This document shows positions 27,684 to 36,683 of a stretch of 64,000 nucleotides of DNA, piece after piece (within the stretch, counting starts at the first letter, position 1; each line of letters opens with the position of its first letter). The notes under the pieces were generated by a model that saw nothing but the letters and a program-made list of their open reading frames with translations, had not been told where the DNA came from and made no database searches. This stretch comes from Rhodospirillaceae bacterium (GTDB lineage Bacteria > Pseudomonadota > Alphaproteobacteria > UBA6615): the NCBI GenBank assembly GCA_002713365.1, contig PASR01000017.1:1-64000 (forward strand), read 5' to 3'. Made by a program: the position numbers and the translations under genes.

Positions 27684-28436
27684 TCAACCTGAGGTTCGAC
27701 CTGCATCCACCTTAAGCATCGTTCCAGTCATATGCGGAGCTTCATCACTTAGTGCAAATGACACTAAAGCCGCGAGCTCTTCTGGTTCAACCAATTCATC
27801 CATAGGTACATACTTGAGCCCTCGAGCAGCATACTCGGGACCGCCAACCATCAATGCCTGCGTTCGTGTAACACCGGGTACTATCGTATTACACCTAATT
27901 TTATCCTCAGCTAATTCTATAGCCAAAGCTCGCATCAATTGATGTACCCCGCCCTTACTGGACGTATACGGGATCATTCCTGGTATTGGTCGTATCGCTG
28001 TCGAAGAACCAGTTGCTAATAACGAACCACCTTCCCCCTGCTTCAAAAGAATTTTTAGTGTTGCTTGAAGAGTGAGAAAAACTCCAGTCAAATTAACAGC
28101 AACAACCCTATTCCAATCATCCAAAGACATTTCAGCAAAAGATGTTTGTTTTACAAAAGCGCCAGCGTTAGCTACGGCTCCATCTATCCGTCCAAATTTT
28201 TGTAAAGTTCCATCTACCATTGCTTTAACCTGATCAGGCTCGGTAACGTCAGTTGGAATTGCTACGCAATTACCAGCTAAATCAGACACAGAGGCAACAG
28301 TATCATCAAGTCCTTCCGTATTAATTCCAGCAATAACAATATTTGCACCATCTCTTACTGCCCTCATTGCGATTGCCTGACCTATACCTGACTCTCCACC
28401 TGTCACTATGAATACTTTACCACTTAGATCACTCAT
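27684..28436 (-). CDS. SDR family oxidoreductase
   Basis: 250-residue classical SDR: TGGESGIG at 12-19, ANAG at 89-92, Ser144, Tyr157 and Lys161, C-terminal KVDAGRTSG. GGAGAAAG precedes the ATG. It is the first gene of the minus-strand ligase/thiolase operon, 28 bases from the quinone oxidoreductase, so it plausibly oxidises a 3-hydroxyacyl or related alcohol intermediate. Divergent from the rhodanese gene. Confidence 0.9.
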   Translation of the reverse strand: MSDLSGKVFIVTGGESGIGQAIAMRAVRDGANIVIAGINTEGLDDTVASVSDLAGNCVAIPTDVTEPDQVKAMVDGTLQKFGRIDGAVANAGAFVKQTSFAEMSLDDWNRVVAVNLTGVFLTLQATLKILLKQGEGGSLLATGSSTAIRPIPGMIPYTSSKGGVHQLMRALAIELAEDKIRCNTIVPGVTRTQALMVGGPEYAARGLKYVPMDELVEPEELAALVSFALSDEAPHMTGTMLKVDAGRTSG

Positions 28437-28593
28437 AAACTTTCTCCATGCATGCGAAACTCTAAAATAAAGCTCAACTTAATATTATTATTTTGCTTTA
28501 TAATACAATATACGCAAAATTAGTCTTTTTATTTTTTTAAATTATTATAACTCTCTACCAGATACTCCCTAAACTATAAGCGGATAATTAATA

Positions 28594-29481
28594 ATGACAA
28601 ATAAATGGAGTGATGAACCAAAGGGTAACTTACTAGTAGATTGTGAGTGGTTAGCCAATAACATTGAGGATGAAGATTTAAGAATCTTTGACTGCACTAC
28701 AAGGCTAATACCCGACCCAAAATTAGGATACAGAATTGAGAGTGCTGAAGATAACTGGGCCGCAGGACATATAGTGGGATCTGGATATCTAAATTGTCAA
28801 AAAGATATGTGCGATACCGAACATAAATATCGGTTTATGTTAGCTGATCCAGATGTATTTGCAAAATCCGTAGGTAATCTTGGGATCGGAGATGAAACAA
28901 GGGTTGTTCTTTACAGCACTTCTGAATTATTCTGGTCCACGCGTGCTTGGTGGGCCTTATATGCAAATGGTTTTAATAATGCATATGTTTTAAATGGAGG
29001 TTTTAAGAGTTGGATTTCTGAATCAAGAGAGATTTCTACCGAACCTTGTAGTTATAAAGCTACTAAATTTACTCCAAATAGACGTGATAATATTATTTTA
29101 AATAGAGAAGATGTTCTTTCAAGTCTGAACAGACCGGATATATCAAGGATAAATGCTTTAAGTCCTGAACAATTTCAAGGTACAGGTGGAATGGTATTTG
29201 GTAGACCAGGACATATACCCGGCTCTGGTAATGCTCCCTATGCACAGCTAGCTGATATGAATTCGGGAATATTAAATGATCCCGAAACAGTAAAATCTAT
29301 TTTATATAATTCAGGCGCAAACCCTAACAACACTGTCATAAACTATTGTGGCGGAGGTATATCAGCTACAATAGCTTTTTTTGCGCAAAAGCTATTAGGT
29401 TATGAAAAAATCGGACTTTATGACGCGTCAATGCAAGAATGGGGATTTGATGAAAACCTACCGATAGAAACTGAAAAGTAA
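28594..29481 (+). CDS. two-domain sulfurtransferase (rhodanese / 3-mercaptopyruvate sulfurtransferase-like)
   Basis: 295 residues, two rhodanese domains: an inactive N-terminal one (about 12-145) and a catalytic C-terminal one (about 165-290). The active loop is C252-G-G-G-I-S, closer to the CGSGVTA of mercaptopyruvate sulfurtransferases than to the CRKGVTA of thiosulfate ones. It transfers sulfur from a donor to cyanide, thiols or another acceptor. It stands 76 bases before a nitronate monooxygenase on the same strand. No obvious link to the neighbours is visible. Confidence 0.88.
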   Translation: MTNKWSDEPKGNLLVDCEWLANNIEDEDLRIFDCTTRLIPDPKLGYRIESAEDNWAAGHIVGSGYLNCQKDMCDTEHKYRFMLADPDVFAKSVGNLGIGDETRVVLYSTSELFWSTRAWWALYANGFNNAYVLNGGFKSWISESREISTEPCSYKATKFTPNRRDNIILNREDVLSSLNRPDISRINALSPEQFQGTGGMVFGRPGHIPGSGNAPYAQLADMNSGILNDPETVKSILYNSGANPNNTVINYCGGGISATIAFFAQKLLGYEKIGLYDASMQEWGFDENLPIETEK

Positions 29482-29557
29482 ATAAGTAATATATTTTTTA
29501 AGTCTTAGTTATCTATACCAGATTATAAATTTGTAAATAACTCGGAAGACCGATAAA

Positions 29558-30493
29558 ATGCCTTTACCAAACACCTTTAAAAATAGATTAGCTCTTCCTG
29601 TTGTTGCTGCACCTATGTTTTTAGTATCGGGGACAGAAATTGTTATCGCTTGCTGTAAAGCCGGTATAGTTGGAACGTTTCCTGCTCTTAATCAAAGAAG
29701 TTCTGACGGCCTGGAGAAATGGTTAGAAATAATTAGTGAAAATCTTACCGATAAGGATGCGCCGTATGGAGTTAATTTAATTGTTCATAAAACAAACCCC
29801 CGAGTTCAGCCTGATTTAAATATTTGTATTAAATATAAAGTTCCATTGATAATTACATCTCTCGGAGCTATTGCTGACTTAGTTGATGAAGTACACTCAT
29901 ATGGAGGGGTTGTATTTCATGACGTCACTACCGTACGGCATGCCCAAAAAGCTGCAGAGGCAGGTTGCGATGGCTTAATTCTTGTTTGTGCAGGTGCAGG
30001 CGGCCACGCAGGAACTATAAACCCCTTCGCTCTACTCCCTGAAATAAGAAATTTTTTTAAAGGAACAATTTTACTAGCTGGCTCTATATCAGACGGACGC
30101 TCAATTGCTGCAGCACAAATGTTAGGAGCCGATTTAGCTTATCTAGGAACAAGGTTTATAGCTACCCATGAAAGTAAAGCACCAGATGCCTTTAAAGAAA
30201 TGCTTGTGAATAGTACTGCAAAAGACATTATGTATACTCCAGCAATCTCAGGCATACCAGGTAACTTCTTGAGGCCTAGCCTTGAGGTAGCGGGGTTTGA
30301 CCCAGACAAACTTCCTATAAAAAAAGCTGATCAAGCTGAATTTGGAGAACAAATGCAAGAAGAAAGAAAAGCCTGGCGAGATGTTTGGTCCGCAGGTCAA
30401 GGAGTTGGACAAATAGATGATATACCTAATGCACAAGATCTCATAGAACGTTTAAAAGAAGAATACGCTACAGCGATTAAAGAATTCAAATAA
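29558..30493 (+). CDS. nitronate monooxygenase / 2-nitropropane dioxygenase-like FMN enzyme
   Basis: 311-residue TIM-barrel FMN protein: PVVAAPMFLVSG at the start, GGVVFHDVTT, CAGAGGHAGTINPFALLPEI with the conserved His, then LAGSISDGRSIAAAQMLGADLAYLGTRF, the phosphate-binding block. The family oxidises nitronates or acts as enoyl/quinone reductase. It ends 31 bases from the convergent flavin reductase-like gene. Family call is firm, substrate is not. Confidence 0.9.
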   Translation: MPLPNTFKNRLALPVVAAPMFLVSGTEIVIACCKAGIVGTFPALNQRSSDGLEKWLEIISENLTDKDAPYGVNLIVHKTNPRVQPDLNICIKYKVPLIITSLGAIADLVDEVHSYGGVVFHDVTTVRHAQKAAEAGCDGLILVCAGAGGHAGTINPFALLPEIRNFFKGTILLAGSISDGRSIAAAQMLGADLAYLGTRFIATHESKAPDAFKEMLVNSTAKDIMYTPAISGIPGNFLRPSLEVAGFDPDKLPIKKADQAEFGEQMQEERKAWRDVWSAGQGVGQIDDIPNAQDLIERLKEEYATAIKEFK

Positions 30494-30524
30494 ATTATTC
30501 AGCTGATTATAATTCCTTTAGCTT

Positions 30525-31172
30525 TTAAACAGGGTCATTTGGGTGAGCTTTATCTGGCTGTACATATGGCGCTGTCATCTCAAATATTGATTGCGTTCGA
30601 CAGTATCTGGGTCCGCCCAGACGACCAACAGGAGCTAGCTTATGAGGATCTATATATTTATCATCAAGCAGTAAATCCTCCCTAACATGCCACCTGAGAA
30701 TCTTTCCTATTACAAGGTGCGTAACCCAATCATCTCCAAAGTCAATAATACGATCAAATGTACACTCCATAGCGACCGGAGCATTGGCCAGTCGCGGAGC
30801 ATCAACTAAATCAGAAGGTACAGTTTCTAAATTAATGGCAATAAATTCATCTTCATCAGGTTGAAAGTTGGCCGAACTGGCATTCATCTTTTCTTCCCAA
30901 CCATTTACTACGGTATGAATAACGTAACCTTTAGTCTCTAGAATGTTACGCGAAGTATCTTTCATACTATGTTCTCGTTCTCCTACAGAAATCGAAACCA
31001 TTGGTGGAAAGTGAGATACCATGGTGAAAAAACTAAAAGGAGCTAAATTAGGTATTCCATCAGAACTAATACTGCTAACCCAAGCAATCGGTCGAGGCAC
31101 TATTGAACCAATTAACATTCGGTATGTTTGCTGATGATCAATTTCAGAAGAATCAAAGGTTCGATAGCTCAT
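30525..31172 (-). CDS. flavin reductase-like (FMN-binding split barrel) protein
   Basis: About 215 residues with the flavin reductase-like fold: IGSIVPRPIAWVSS and GIPNLAPFSFFTMVSHFPPMVSIS near the N-terminus bind FMN, followed by HLVIGKIL. Members supply reduced flavin or reduce small substrates. The ATG at 31172 overlaps the stop of the RraA-like gene in an ATGA, indicating coupling; an ATG four codons earlier (31184) is also possible. It probably works together with the RraA-like product in one operon. Confidence 0.87.
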   Translation of the reverse strand: MSYRTFDSSEIDHQQTYRMLIGSIVPRPIAWVSSISSDGIPNLAPFSFFTMVSHFPPMVSISVGEREHSMKDTSRNILETKGYVIHTVVNGWEEKMNASSANFQPDEDEFIAINLETVPSDLVDAPRLANAPVAMECTFDRIIDFGDDWVTHLVIGKILRWHVREDLLLDDKYIDPHKLAPVGRLGGPRYCRTQSIFEMTAPYVQPDKAHPNDPV

Positions 31173-31825
31173 TTCATTTTCCATCCATAAATATCAAGAG
31201 TCGTCTTACCAGTGCGTAAAACCTCCATCATTTTCATTTCCCTAGTATCCCTTTCAATAGAGTCCTCGATCGCATTCGAAACTTTATTTCGAGGTATGGT
31301 AACAACACCGTCGCCATCACCGATAACAAGGTCACCTGCTTCAATCAAAACATCACCTATAGGCAAAGATTTAGCCAAGGCACCAACAAAATCTGTGTTC
31401 TTCTCTGTACCTCGCATGCAAGTACCCCGACAAAAAACTGGAAACTGGCTATTAATTATAGCTTGTCCATCTCTAACGCAGCCGTTTATGACTAAACCAG
31501 CGAGACCCTGTGCTAATGCAGAAACTGTCATAACTTCTCCCCAATAACCTGCTTCATATAGCCCACCCATGTCGGCAACCAAAACATCACCTGGCTTTGC
31601 CTCAGCCAATGCATAGTGAAGCCATAGATTATCTCCTGGAGCACCTCTGACAGTGAAAGCTGGGCCACATACACTAGCAGTAATATCTAGAGGTTTTATT
31701 GCAGACGGTAGTGCTCCAATTTTGCCTGCAGCCTCATGAATAGTAGAAGAAGATATATTTTTTGCTAAAATTAGATCGTCACTAGATGGACGGAGAAAAT
31801 CCCCAATAGCTTTGCTATCATTCAT
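31169..31825 (-). CDS. RraA-like / 4-hydroxy-4-methyl-2-oxoglutarate aldolase family protein
   Basis: 218-residue RraA/HMG-aldolase fold: GDVLVADMGGLYEAGYWGEVMT, then GLVINGCVRDGQAI with the Arg-Asp pair that binds substrate and Mg, and GDLVIGDGDGVVTIPR. Members cleave 4-hydroxy-4-methyl-2-oxoglutarate or decarboxylate oxaloacetate, the end of protocatechuate 4,5-cleavage routes; others are regulators of RNase E, less likely in this context. The ATG at 31825 is chosen over an upstream TTG at 31837. It fits with the LigI-like amidohydrolase at 43575. Confidence 0.88.
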   Translation of the reverse strand: MNDSKAIGDFLRPSSDDLILAKNISSSTIHEAAGKIGALPSAIKPLDITASVCGPAFTVRGAPGDNLWLHYALAEAKPGDVLVADMGGLYEAGYWGEVMTVSALAQGLAGLVINGCVRDGQAIINSQFPVFCRGTCMRGTEKNTDFVGALAKSLPIGDVLIEAGDLVIGDGDGVVTIPRNKVSNAIEDSIERDTREMKMMEVLRTGKTTLDIYGWKMK

Positions 31826-32106
31826 ATCATTATCCAATTATCTTATTATTATTAGCTTTATTACAGATACAATCTATACATTTCTCCATTAGAAAGATGA
31901 AGCTTATATCTCTTAATTTAATATTAACTAATATTTTACTGTCTAGAAAATGAGAAAGTATCTGTTTATCCTTTTAAATAACTTAGAATTTAAATACCTC
32001 TACCATCTATAGTATCTATTCATTTATAACAGACAGTGACTTATTTTAGTGCTATGCACATTTAGTACTACCTTAGATGAATACTATATGATTTGGACGT
32101 AAACAT

Positions 32107-33324
32107 ATGAATGCAATACTTACAGGATTAAGAGTGGTTGAGGGATCTGCTTTCGTTGCAGCTCCACTATGTGGAATGACCTTAGCCCAGATGGGTGCAG
32201 ACGTAATTAGATTTGATTTGCCCAGTGGCGGTATCGACTATCGTCGGTGGCCTATGGCTGAAAGCGGGTTGAGCATATATTGGGCTAGTATGAACAAAGG
32301 AAAACGCTCACTAGCCATTGATTTTCGACAGCCTGAAGGACAAGAAATATTAACAGAACTAATAACTGCGCCAGGTGAAGATAGAGGTATACTATCCACA
32401 AATTTCCCTATGAAGGGATGGCTAGATTATGAAAAATTAAAGAATAAACGCAGCGATTTAATAGCCATGAATATTATAGGTAATCCAGATGGATCTGTTG
32501 CTGTGGACTATACAGTAAATGCAGCAGTGGGTTTTCCTTTCGTTACTGGCAACGCAAAAGTTGACAAGCCAATAAATCATGTATTCCCGGGATGGGATAT
32601 ATCTACTGGTTATGCTGCAGCTATGGGTTTATTGGCAGCCGAAAGGCACCGTCGATTAACTGGCATGGGCCAACATATAAAATTATCCTTAGCTGACGTA
32701 GCTTTCGCTACAGTGGGAAACCTGGGTTATATTGGTGAGGTGGAGATTAATAAAGAGGAACGCCCAAACATTGGAAATAGTGTCTATGGAAGTTATGGGG
32801 ATGACTTTGGAACAATAGATAATAGACGGGTGATGATTATTGCTGTTTCTGTCTCACAGTGGAAAAAACTTATAAAAGCTACTGAAAGTGAAAACGCTAT
32901 AAACAAATTAGAGAAGAAATTGGGATTAGACTTTAATAAAGAAGAAAACAGATTTGAGGCTAGAAAAGAAATTAATAAAATAATTGCTGGTTGGTGTGAA
33001 AAATATAGTCTTGAGCATATCCAGACAATATTCAACAAACATAATGTGTGTTGGGGTCCATACCAAACATTTACACAAATGCTAGAAGAAGACGATAGGT
33101 GTTCAACTAACAACCCATTATTTGCGGAAGTGTTACAGCCTGGAATAGGTAAGTATCTTATGCCAGGAGTACCTCACCAGTTTAATTCAGAAGAACGAGA
33201 GCACCCACGTGGACCGCTTCTAGGTGAACATACGGACCAAATATTATCAGAAGATCTAGGACTTAATGAAAATCAAATTGGCAAATTATATGATCAAGGT
33301 ATAATTTCTGGGATAAATGAATGA
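32107..33324 (+). CDS. mct: CaiB/BaiF CoA transferase, mesaconyl-CoA C1-C4 CoA transferase-like (2-methylfumaryl-CoA isomerase)
   Basis: 405-residue class III CoA transferase. It is closest, as I recall the sequence, to Mct of the 3-hydroxypropionate bicycle: LRVVEGSAFVAAPLCGMTLAQ at the start, GADVIRFD, then DYRRWP, WASMNKGKRS, NFP-GWLDYE and a C-terminal block with CSTNNPLF, QPGIGKYLMPG and LLGEHTDQIL. Mct moves CoA within mesaconate from C1 to C4. The ATGA overlap with the next gene (a mesaconyl-C4-CoA hydratase homologue) supports the call. It starts the operon mct-meh-mcd-unknown. The length equals the family. Confidence 0.88.
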   Translation: MNAILTGLRVVEGSAFVAAPLCGMTLAQMGADVIRFDLPSGGIDYRRWPMAESGLSIYWASMNKGKRSLAIDFRQPEGQEILTELITAPGEDRGILSTNFPMKGWLDYEKLKNKRSDLIAMNIIGNPDGSVAVDYTVNAAVGFPFVTGNAKVDKPINHVFPGWDISTGYAAAMGLLAAERHRRLTGMGQHIKLSLADVAFATVGNLGYIGEVEINKEERPNIGNSVYGSYGDDFGTIDNRRVMIIAVSVSQWKKLIKATESENAINKLEKKLGLDFNKEENRFEARKEINKIIAGWCEKYSLEHIQTIFNKHNVCWGPYQTFTQMLEEDDRCSTNNPLFAEVLQPGIGKYLMPGVPHQFNSEEREHPRGPLLGEHTDQILSEDLGLNENQIGKLYDQGIISGINE

Positions 33325-34172
33325 AAATAGACCAACATATAAGTTACGGTGATTGGTTACCCTCAGTAGAGAAAGTTACTGAGATAATTGATCTTACCCA
33401 GGTTAGAAAGTTGGCTGGAGTTTTGAACCTTGATGAAACATCCCTGGTAAACGGATCTCATCTTCCACCAATGTGGCACTGGCTTTTTTTTCTACACAGA
33501 GCGGAAACTAATAATATAGGAATAGATGGACATCCAAAGAGAGGTGGATTTTTTCCACCAATAGAACTTCAACGTCGAATGTTTGCTGGAGAACAAATTA
33601 ACTATCATAATCCACTATTAGTAGGCCTACCCGCCACCAGGACGGGTACAATAACTCGATTAGATGAAAAAAAAGGTAAAAATGGACGAATGGTGCTTGT
33701 AACAGCTACGTACATTATTGAACAAGAAGGAAAAAAATGCATCGAGGATAAGCATGATATAATATATATAGATGGCGGAGAAGAAACCCCCGCACCTGGT
33801 CAAGATTCATTCATAAAACCTAATGATAAGTGGCATCGTATATATAAAGCTGACCCGGTACTCTTATTTCGTTATTCAGCGCTAAGCTTTAATAGTCATC
33901 GTATTCATTACGATAGCAAATACGCGGAAAACGAAGAGGGGTATCCAGGCTTAGTAGTTCACGGACCATTCACTGCGCTACTATTAGCAGAATTAGCAAG
34001 AGATAACATCCAAGAATCTTTAACAGAGTTTAGCTTTCGAGGCCGAGCGCCACTATTTGAACCTTGGTCTTTTCATTTAATTGGTAATTCTAATAATGAA
34101 GGTATTGCTGAACTTCAAGCCATACGTAATGACTCTGTCATAGCAATGACCGCCACTGCAAAATTCAGATAG
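33321..34172 (+). CDS. meh: mesaconyl-C4-CoA hydratase-like (3-methylfumaryl-CoA hydratase, FAS1/MaoC fold)
   Basis: 283-residue two-hotdog MaoC-type protein. The N-terminal half carries LPPMWHWLFFL and GHPKRGGFFPPIELQRRMFAG, typical of the 3-methylfumaryl-CoA / mesaconyl-C4-CoA hydratase (Meh) group. The C-terminal half has FRYSALSFNSHRIHYD with catalytic Asp/His candidates, and VVHGPFTALLLAEL. It would hydrate mesaconyl-C4-CoA to (S)-citramalyl-CoA. Its ATG overlaps the mct stop by four bases. A citramalyl-CoA lyase, the next step, is not in the window. Confidence 0.88.
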   Translation: MKIDQHISYGDWLPSVEKVTEIIDLTQVRKLAGVLNLDETSLVNGSHLPPMWHWLFFLHRAETNNIGIDGHPKRGGFFPPIELQRRMFAGEQINYHNPLLVGLPATRTGTITRLDEKKGKNGRMVLVTATYIIEQEGKKCIEDKHDIIYIDGGEETPAPGQDSFIKPNDKWHRIYKADPVLLFRYSALSFNSHRIHYDSKYAENEEGYPGLVVHGPFTALLLAELARDNIQESLTEFSFRGRAPLFEPWSFHLIGNSNNEGIAELQAIRNDSVIAMTATAKFR

Positions 34173-34181
34173 TGAAAAAAT

Positions 34182-35867
34182 ATGAATAATATTATCAACA
34201 CCACCTCTAACATGAATAAAGAACGAGTGCTTTCTTTATGTCATCAGTCATTAGAGGCGATGCAAAAGCATCTTAATGTGTTGACGTCTGTAGCAACATC
34301 AATAGCCGCACCGGGAGGTCCGATAGAACCTAAACGCCTTATTGAACATCAATATGCGTTGCATGGATTTGCCTGGATGGTAACCTATATAACAGCCTTA
34401 CGAGAGCTTCTTAACTGGGCAAAGCGTCTTAACAACAAAGGGCTTTTAGATGATCTAGAAATTTTAATTCTACAATGTGGGTATGGATCCTACCTTAAAC
34501 AACTGAGATCTGGAATTGCAATGAGCCAGGATGAATTTGCTCGTCCAAATGATCTTGGTATAGCTGATGCTGCTGAACTGAATACTCCAGCGATTGATGA
34601 GCTTATATGTTTGGGAGATACTATTAGCGTTAGACAAAATATAGCTATAGTACTTAGCGAAAGAATAGGTACAAGAAGTTTCGGTAATTTAAGTTTAGAC
34701 GATACACATACAATTATTCGAGACCAATTTTCACGTTTTTCAGATGAACGTGTAGCTCCAGAGGCTCAAGCGTGGCATATAGCCGATGATTTAATTCCAA
34801 TAGAAATTATAGAGGAAATGAGTGGCTTAGGTGTATTCGGACTTACTCTTCCTGAAGAAGATGGAGGATTAGGTTTAGATAAAACTGCAATGTGCATAGT
34901 TACTGAAGAACTTTCTCGTGGTTATATTGGAGTGGGCTCTTTGAGTACTAGATCAGAAATAGCTGCAGAATTAATTCGCTTTAATGGAACAAACGAACAA
35001 AAGGAAAAATACCTTGCGTCCATTGCGTCAGGTTCAATACTGCCTACTGCAGTATTTACGGAACCAAATCATGGTTCCGATCTAGCTCATATTCGAACAC
35101 GTGCTGAATATATTAAAAATAATTATAAAATAACTGGTAACAAGATTTGGATAACGCACGGAGCACGTTCGGATCTAATGACGCTCTTGGCACGCACAAG
35201 CAATAAAGATGATGGATATGGTGGATTAAGCATGTTTCTTGCCGAAAAACCAAGAGGTACTGATAAAGAACCCTTCCCTGCAAAGGGAATGAGCGGGTCT
35301 GAGATAAGGGTACTTGGGTATATGGGTATGAAAGAATATGAAATTGCCTTTGACGGTTTTGAAGTTGATAAAGAATCATTACTAGGTGGTGAAGAAGGTA
35401 ATGGGTTTAAACAATTAATGTCCAGCTTTGAAACAGCACGTATTCAGACAGCCGCACGTGCAATTGGGGTTGCCCAAAATGCATTAGAATTATCTCTAAA
35501 TTATGCTAACGAACGGTCTCAATTTAATAATTCCATTATAGATTTTGCCAGAGTTGGTGGAAAGATAGGCTGGATGGCTGTAGAGACAATGATTGCCCGT
35601 CAACTTACATACTTTTCAGCACGACAACGCGATAATAATCAGCGTTGTGATATAGAAGCAGGTATGGCTAAGTTATTGGCAGCAAGAGTAGCTTGGTCAA
35701 ACGCCGACAATGGTGTCCAAATCCACGGTGGTAACGGGTATGCTGAAGAATTTGTTATGTCCAGGGTATTATGTGATGCACGTATATTAAATGTTTTTGA
35801 GGGTGCAGCTGAAATTCAGGCAGGAATTATAGCCCGTGGACTAATAAGCCGACCTAATAGACCATAA
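34182..35867 (+). CDS. mcd: (2S)-methylsuccinyl-CoA dehydrogenase-like acyl-CoA dehydrogenase
   Basis: 561 residues, far longer than the usual 380 because of an N-terminal extension of about 170 residues with HQYALHGFAWMVTYITALREL (split as HQYALHGF and AWMVTYITALREL), a hallmark of methylsuccinyl-CoA dehydrogenase (Mcd). The FAD-dependent core follows from about 190: TLPEEDGGLGL, FTEPNHGSDLA, then RCDIEAGMAKLLAARVAW and FEGAAEIQ with the catalytic glutamate. It should convert methylsuccinyl-CoA to mesaconyl-C1-CoA, the substrate of the Mct homologue two genes upstream. Start at 34182 lacks a ribosome site; an internal ATG at 34212 is possible. Confidence 0.87.
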   Translation: MNNIINTTSNMNKERVLSLCHQSLEAMQKHLNVLTSVATSIAAPGGPIEPKRLIEHQYALHGFAWMVTYITALRELLNWAKRLNNKGLLDDLEILILQCGYGSYLKQLRSGIAMSQDEFARPNDLGIADAAELNTPAIDELICLGDTISVRQNIAIVLSERIGTRSFGNLSLDDTHTIIRDQFSRFSDERVAPEAQAWHIADDLIPIEIIEEMSGLGVFGLTLPEEDGGLGLDKTAMCIVTEELSRGYIGVGSLSTRSEIAAELIRFNGTNEQKEKYLASIASGSILPTAVFTEPNHGSDLAHIRTRAEYIKNNYKITGNKIWITHGARSDLMTLLARTSNKDDGYGGLSMFLAEKPRGTDKEPFPAKGMSGSEIRVLGYMGMKEYEIAFDGFEVDKESLLGGEEGNGFKQLMSSFETARIQTAARAIGVAQNALELSLNYANERSQFNNSIIDFARVGGKIGWMAVETMIARQLTYFSARQRDNNQRCDIEAGMAKLLAARVAWSNADNGVQIHGGNGYAEEFVMSRVLCDARILNVFEGAAEIQAGIIARGLISRPNRP

Positions 35868-35879
35868 ATAGATGTATTT

Positions 35880-36683
35880 ATGATGAATAAAACCAATATT
35901 CTAATAACTGATACAGTAACTAAATTGGGAAACGAAGCTTGTCAAAATGTCGTTATTGCTGGCTCTCACGGAGGCATTTATGCAGGCTATGAAGCAGCGA
36001 AAGCCAAAGTTAGAGGAATAATTCTACATGATGCCGCAGTTGGTCTAGATGAGGCGGGAATTGGCTCATTAAAATATCTTGAGAACTTAGGTATAGCTGC
36101 AGCTACAATTGACTACCGTAGCGCTATCATTGGTAACGGAAATAGCTTAGCTAATGATGGTATTATTAGCTTTGTTAATAAAATCGCTTATAAAGTTGGA
36201 TGTTTACCAGGGCAAAAGGCTATGGAATGTGCAATAATGATGCAGAAATCACCTTACATTACTAAACATGTACCTACTTATGAAGAAGCTCGTTTTTTAA
36301 TTCGGGAGAACTCAAAAGGCATAATCGTCAGAGGCTGTGACTCTGTATCTCTAGTAAAAGCAGAAGATGAAAACGTAATAGTAATTACCGCATCTCATGG
36401 AGAAGTATTAGCATCCTCTCCTACTTGGGGAAAACGACCAAAAGTTATGGCTGCTATATTCAACGATGCCGGATCAGAATTAGTTACACGTTTACCGGAC
36501 CTAAATAAATTAGGTATTCCAGCTGCTACAGTTACCAGCGATAGCGCCAGGATAGGAGATGCACGTTCATCATATGATGATGGTATTATTTCCCATTATA
36601 ATGCAAAAGCCTCTCAAATGGGTATTACGACTGGCATTAGTACAGTTGAGTTTGTTAATATCATAATAAGTAAAGTTAACTAA
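35880..36683 (+). CDS. protein of unknown function with two homologous halves
   Basis: 267 residues; I do not recognise the family. The two halves repeat the same motif order. First half: SHG 29-31, DA 51-52, LGIAAAT 70-76, SA 81-82, DGIIS 93-97. Second half: SHG 172-174, DA 196-197, LGIPAAT 211-217, SA 222-223, DGIIS 234-238. LGI to DGIIS spacing is 23 in both. No signal peptide or membrane segment is seen. It follows mcd by 12 bases in the mct-meh-mcd operon, so a role in that CoA pathway is plausible. The stop overlaps the convergent E1 beta stop. Function cannot be assigned. Confidence 0.8.
   Translation: MMNKTNILITDTVTKLGNEACQNVVIAGSHGGIYAGYEAAKAKVRGIILHDAAVGLDEAGIGSLKYLENLGIAAATIDYRSAIIGNGNSLANDGIISFVNKIAYKVGCLPGQKAMECAIMMQKSPYITKHVPTYEEARFLIRENSKGIIVRGCDSVSLVKAEDENVIVITASHGEVLASSPTWGKRPKVMAAIFNDAGSELVTRLPDLNKLGIPAATVTSDSARIGDARSSYDDGIISHYNAKASQMGITTGISTVEFVNIIISKVN

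Noticed and set aside
28594..29481. Rhodanese as a second selenoprotein
   Set aside because: The active-site codon for residue 252 is TGT, and the frame has no internal TGA.
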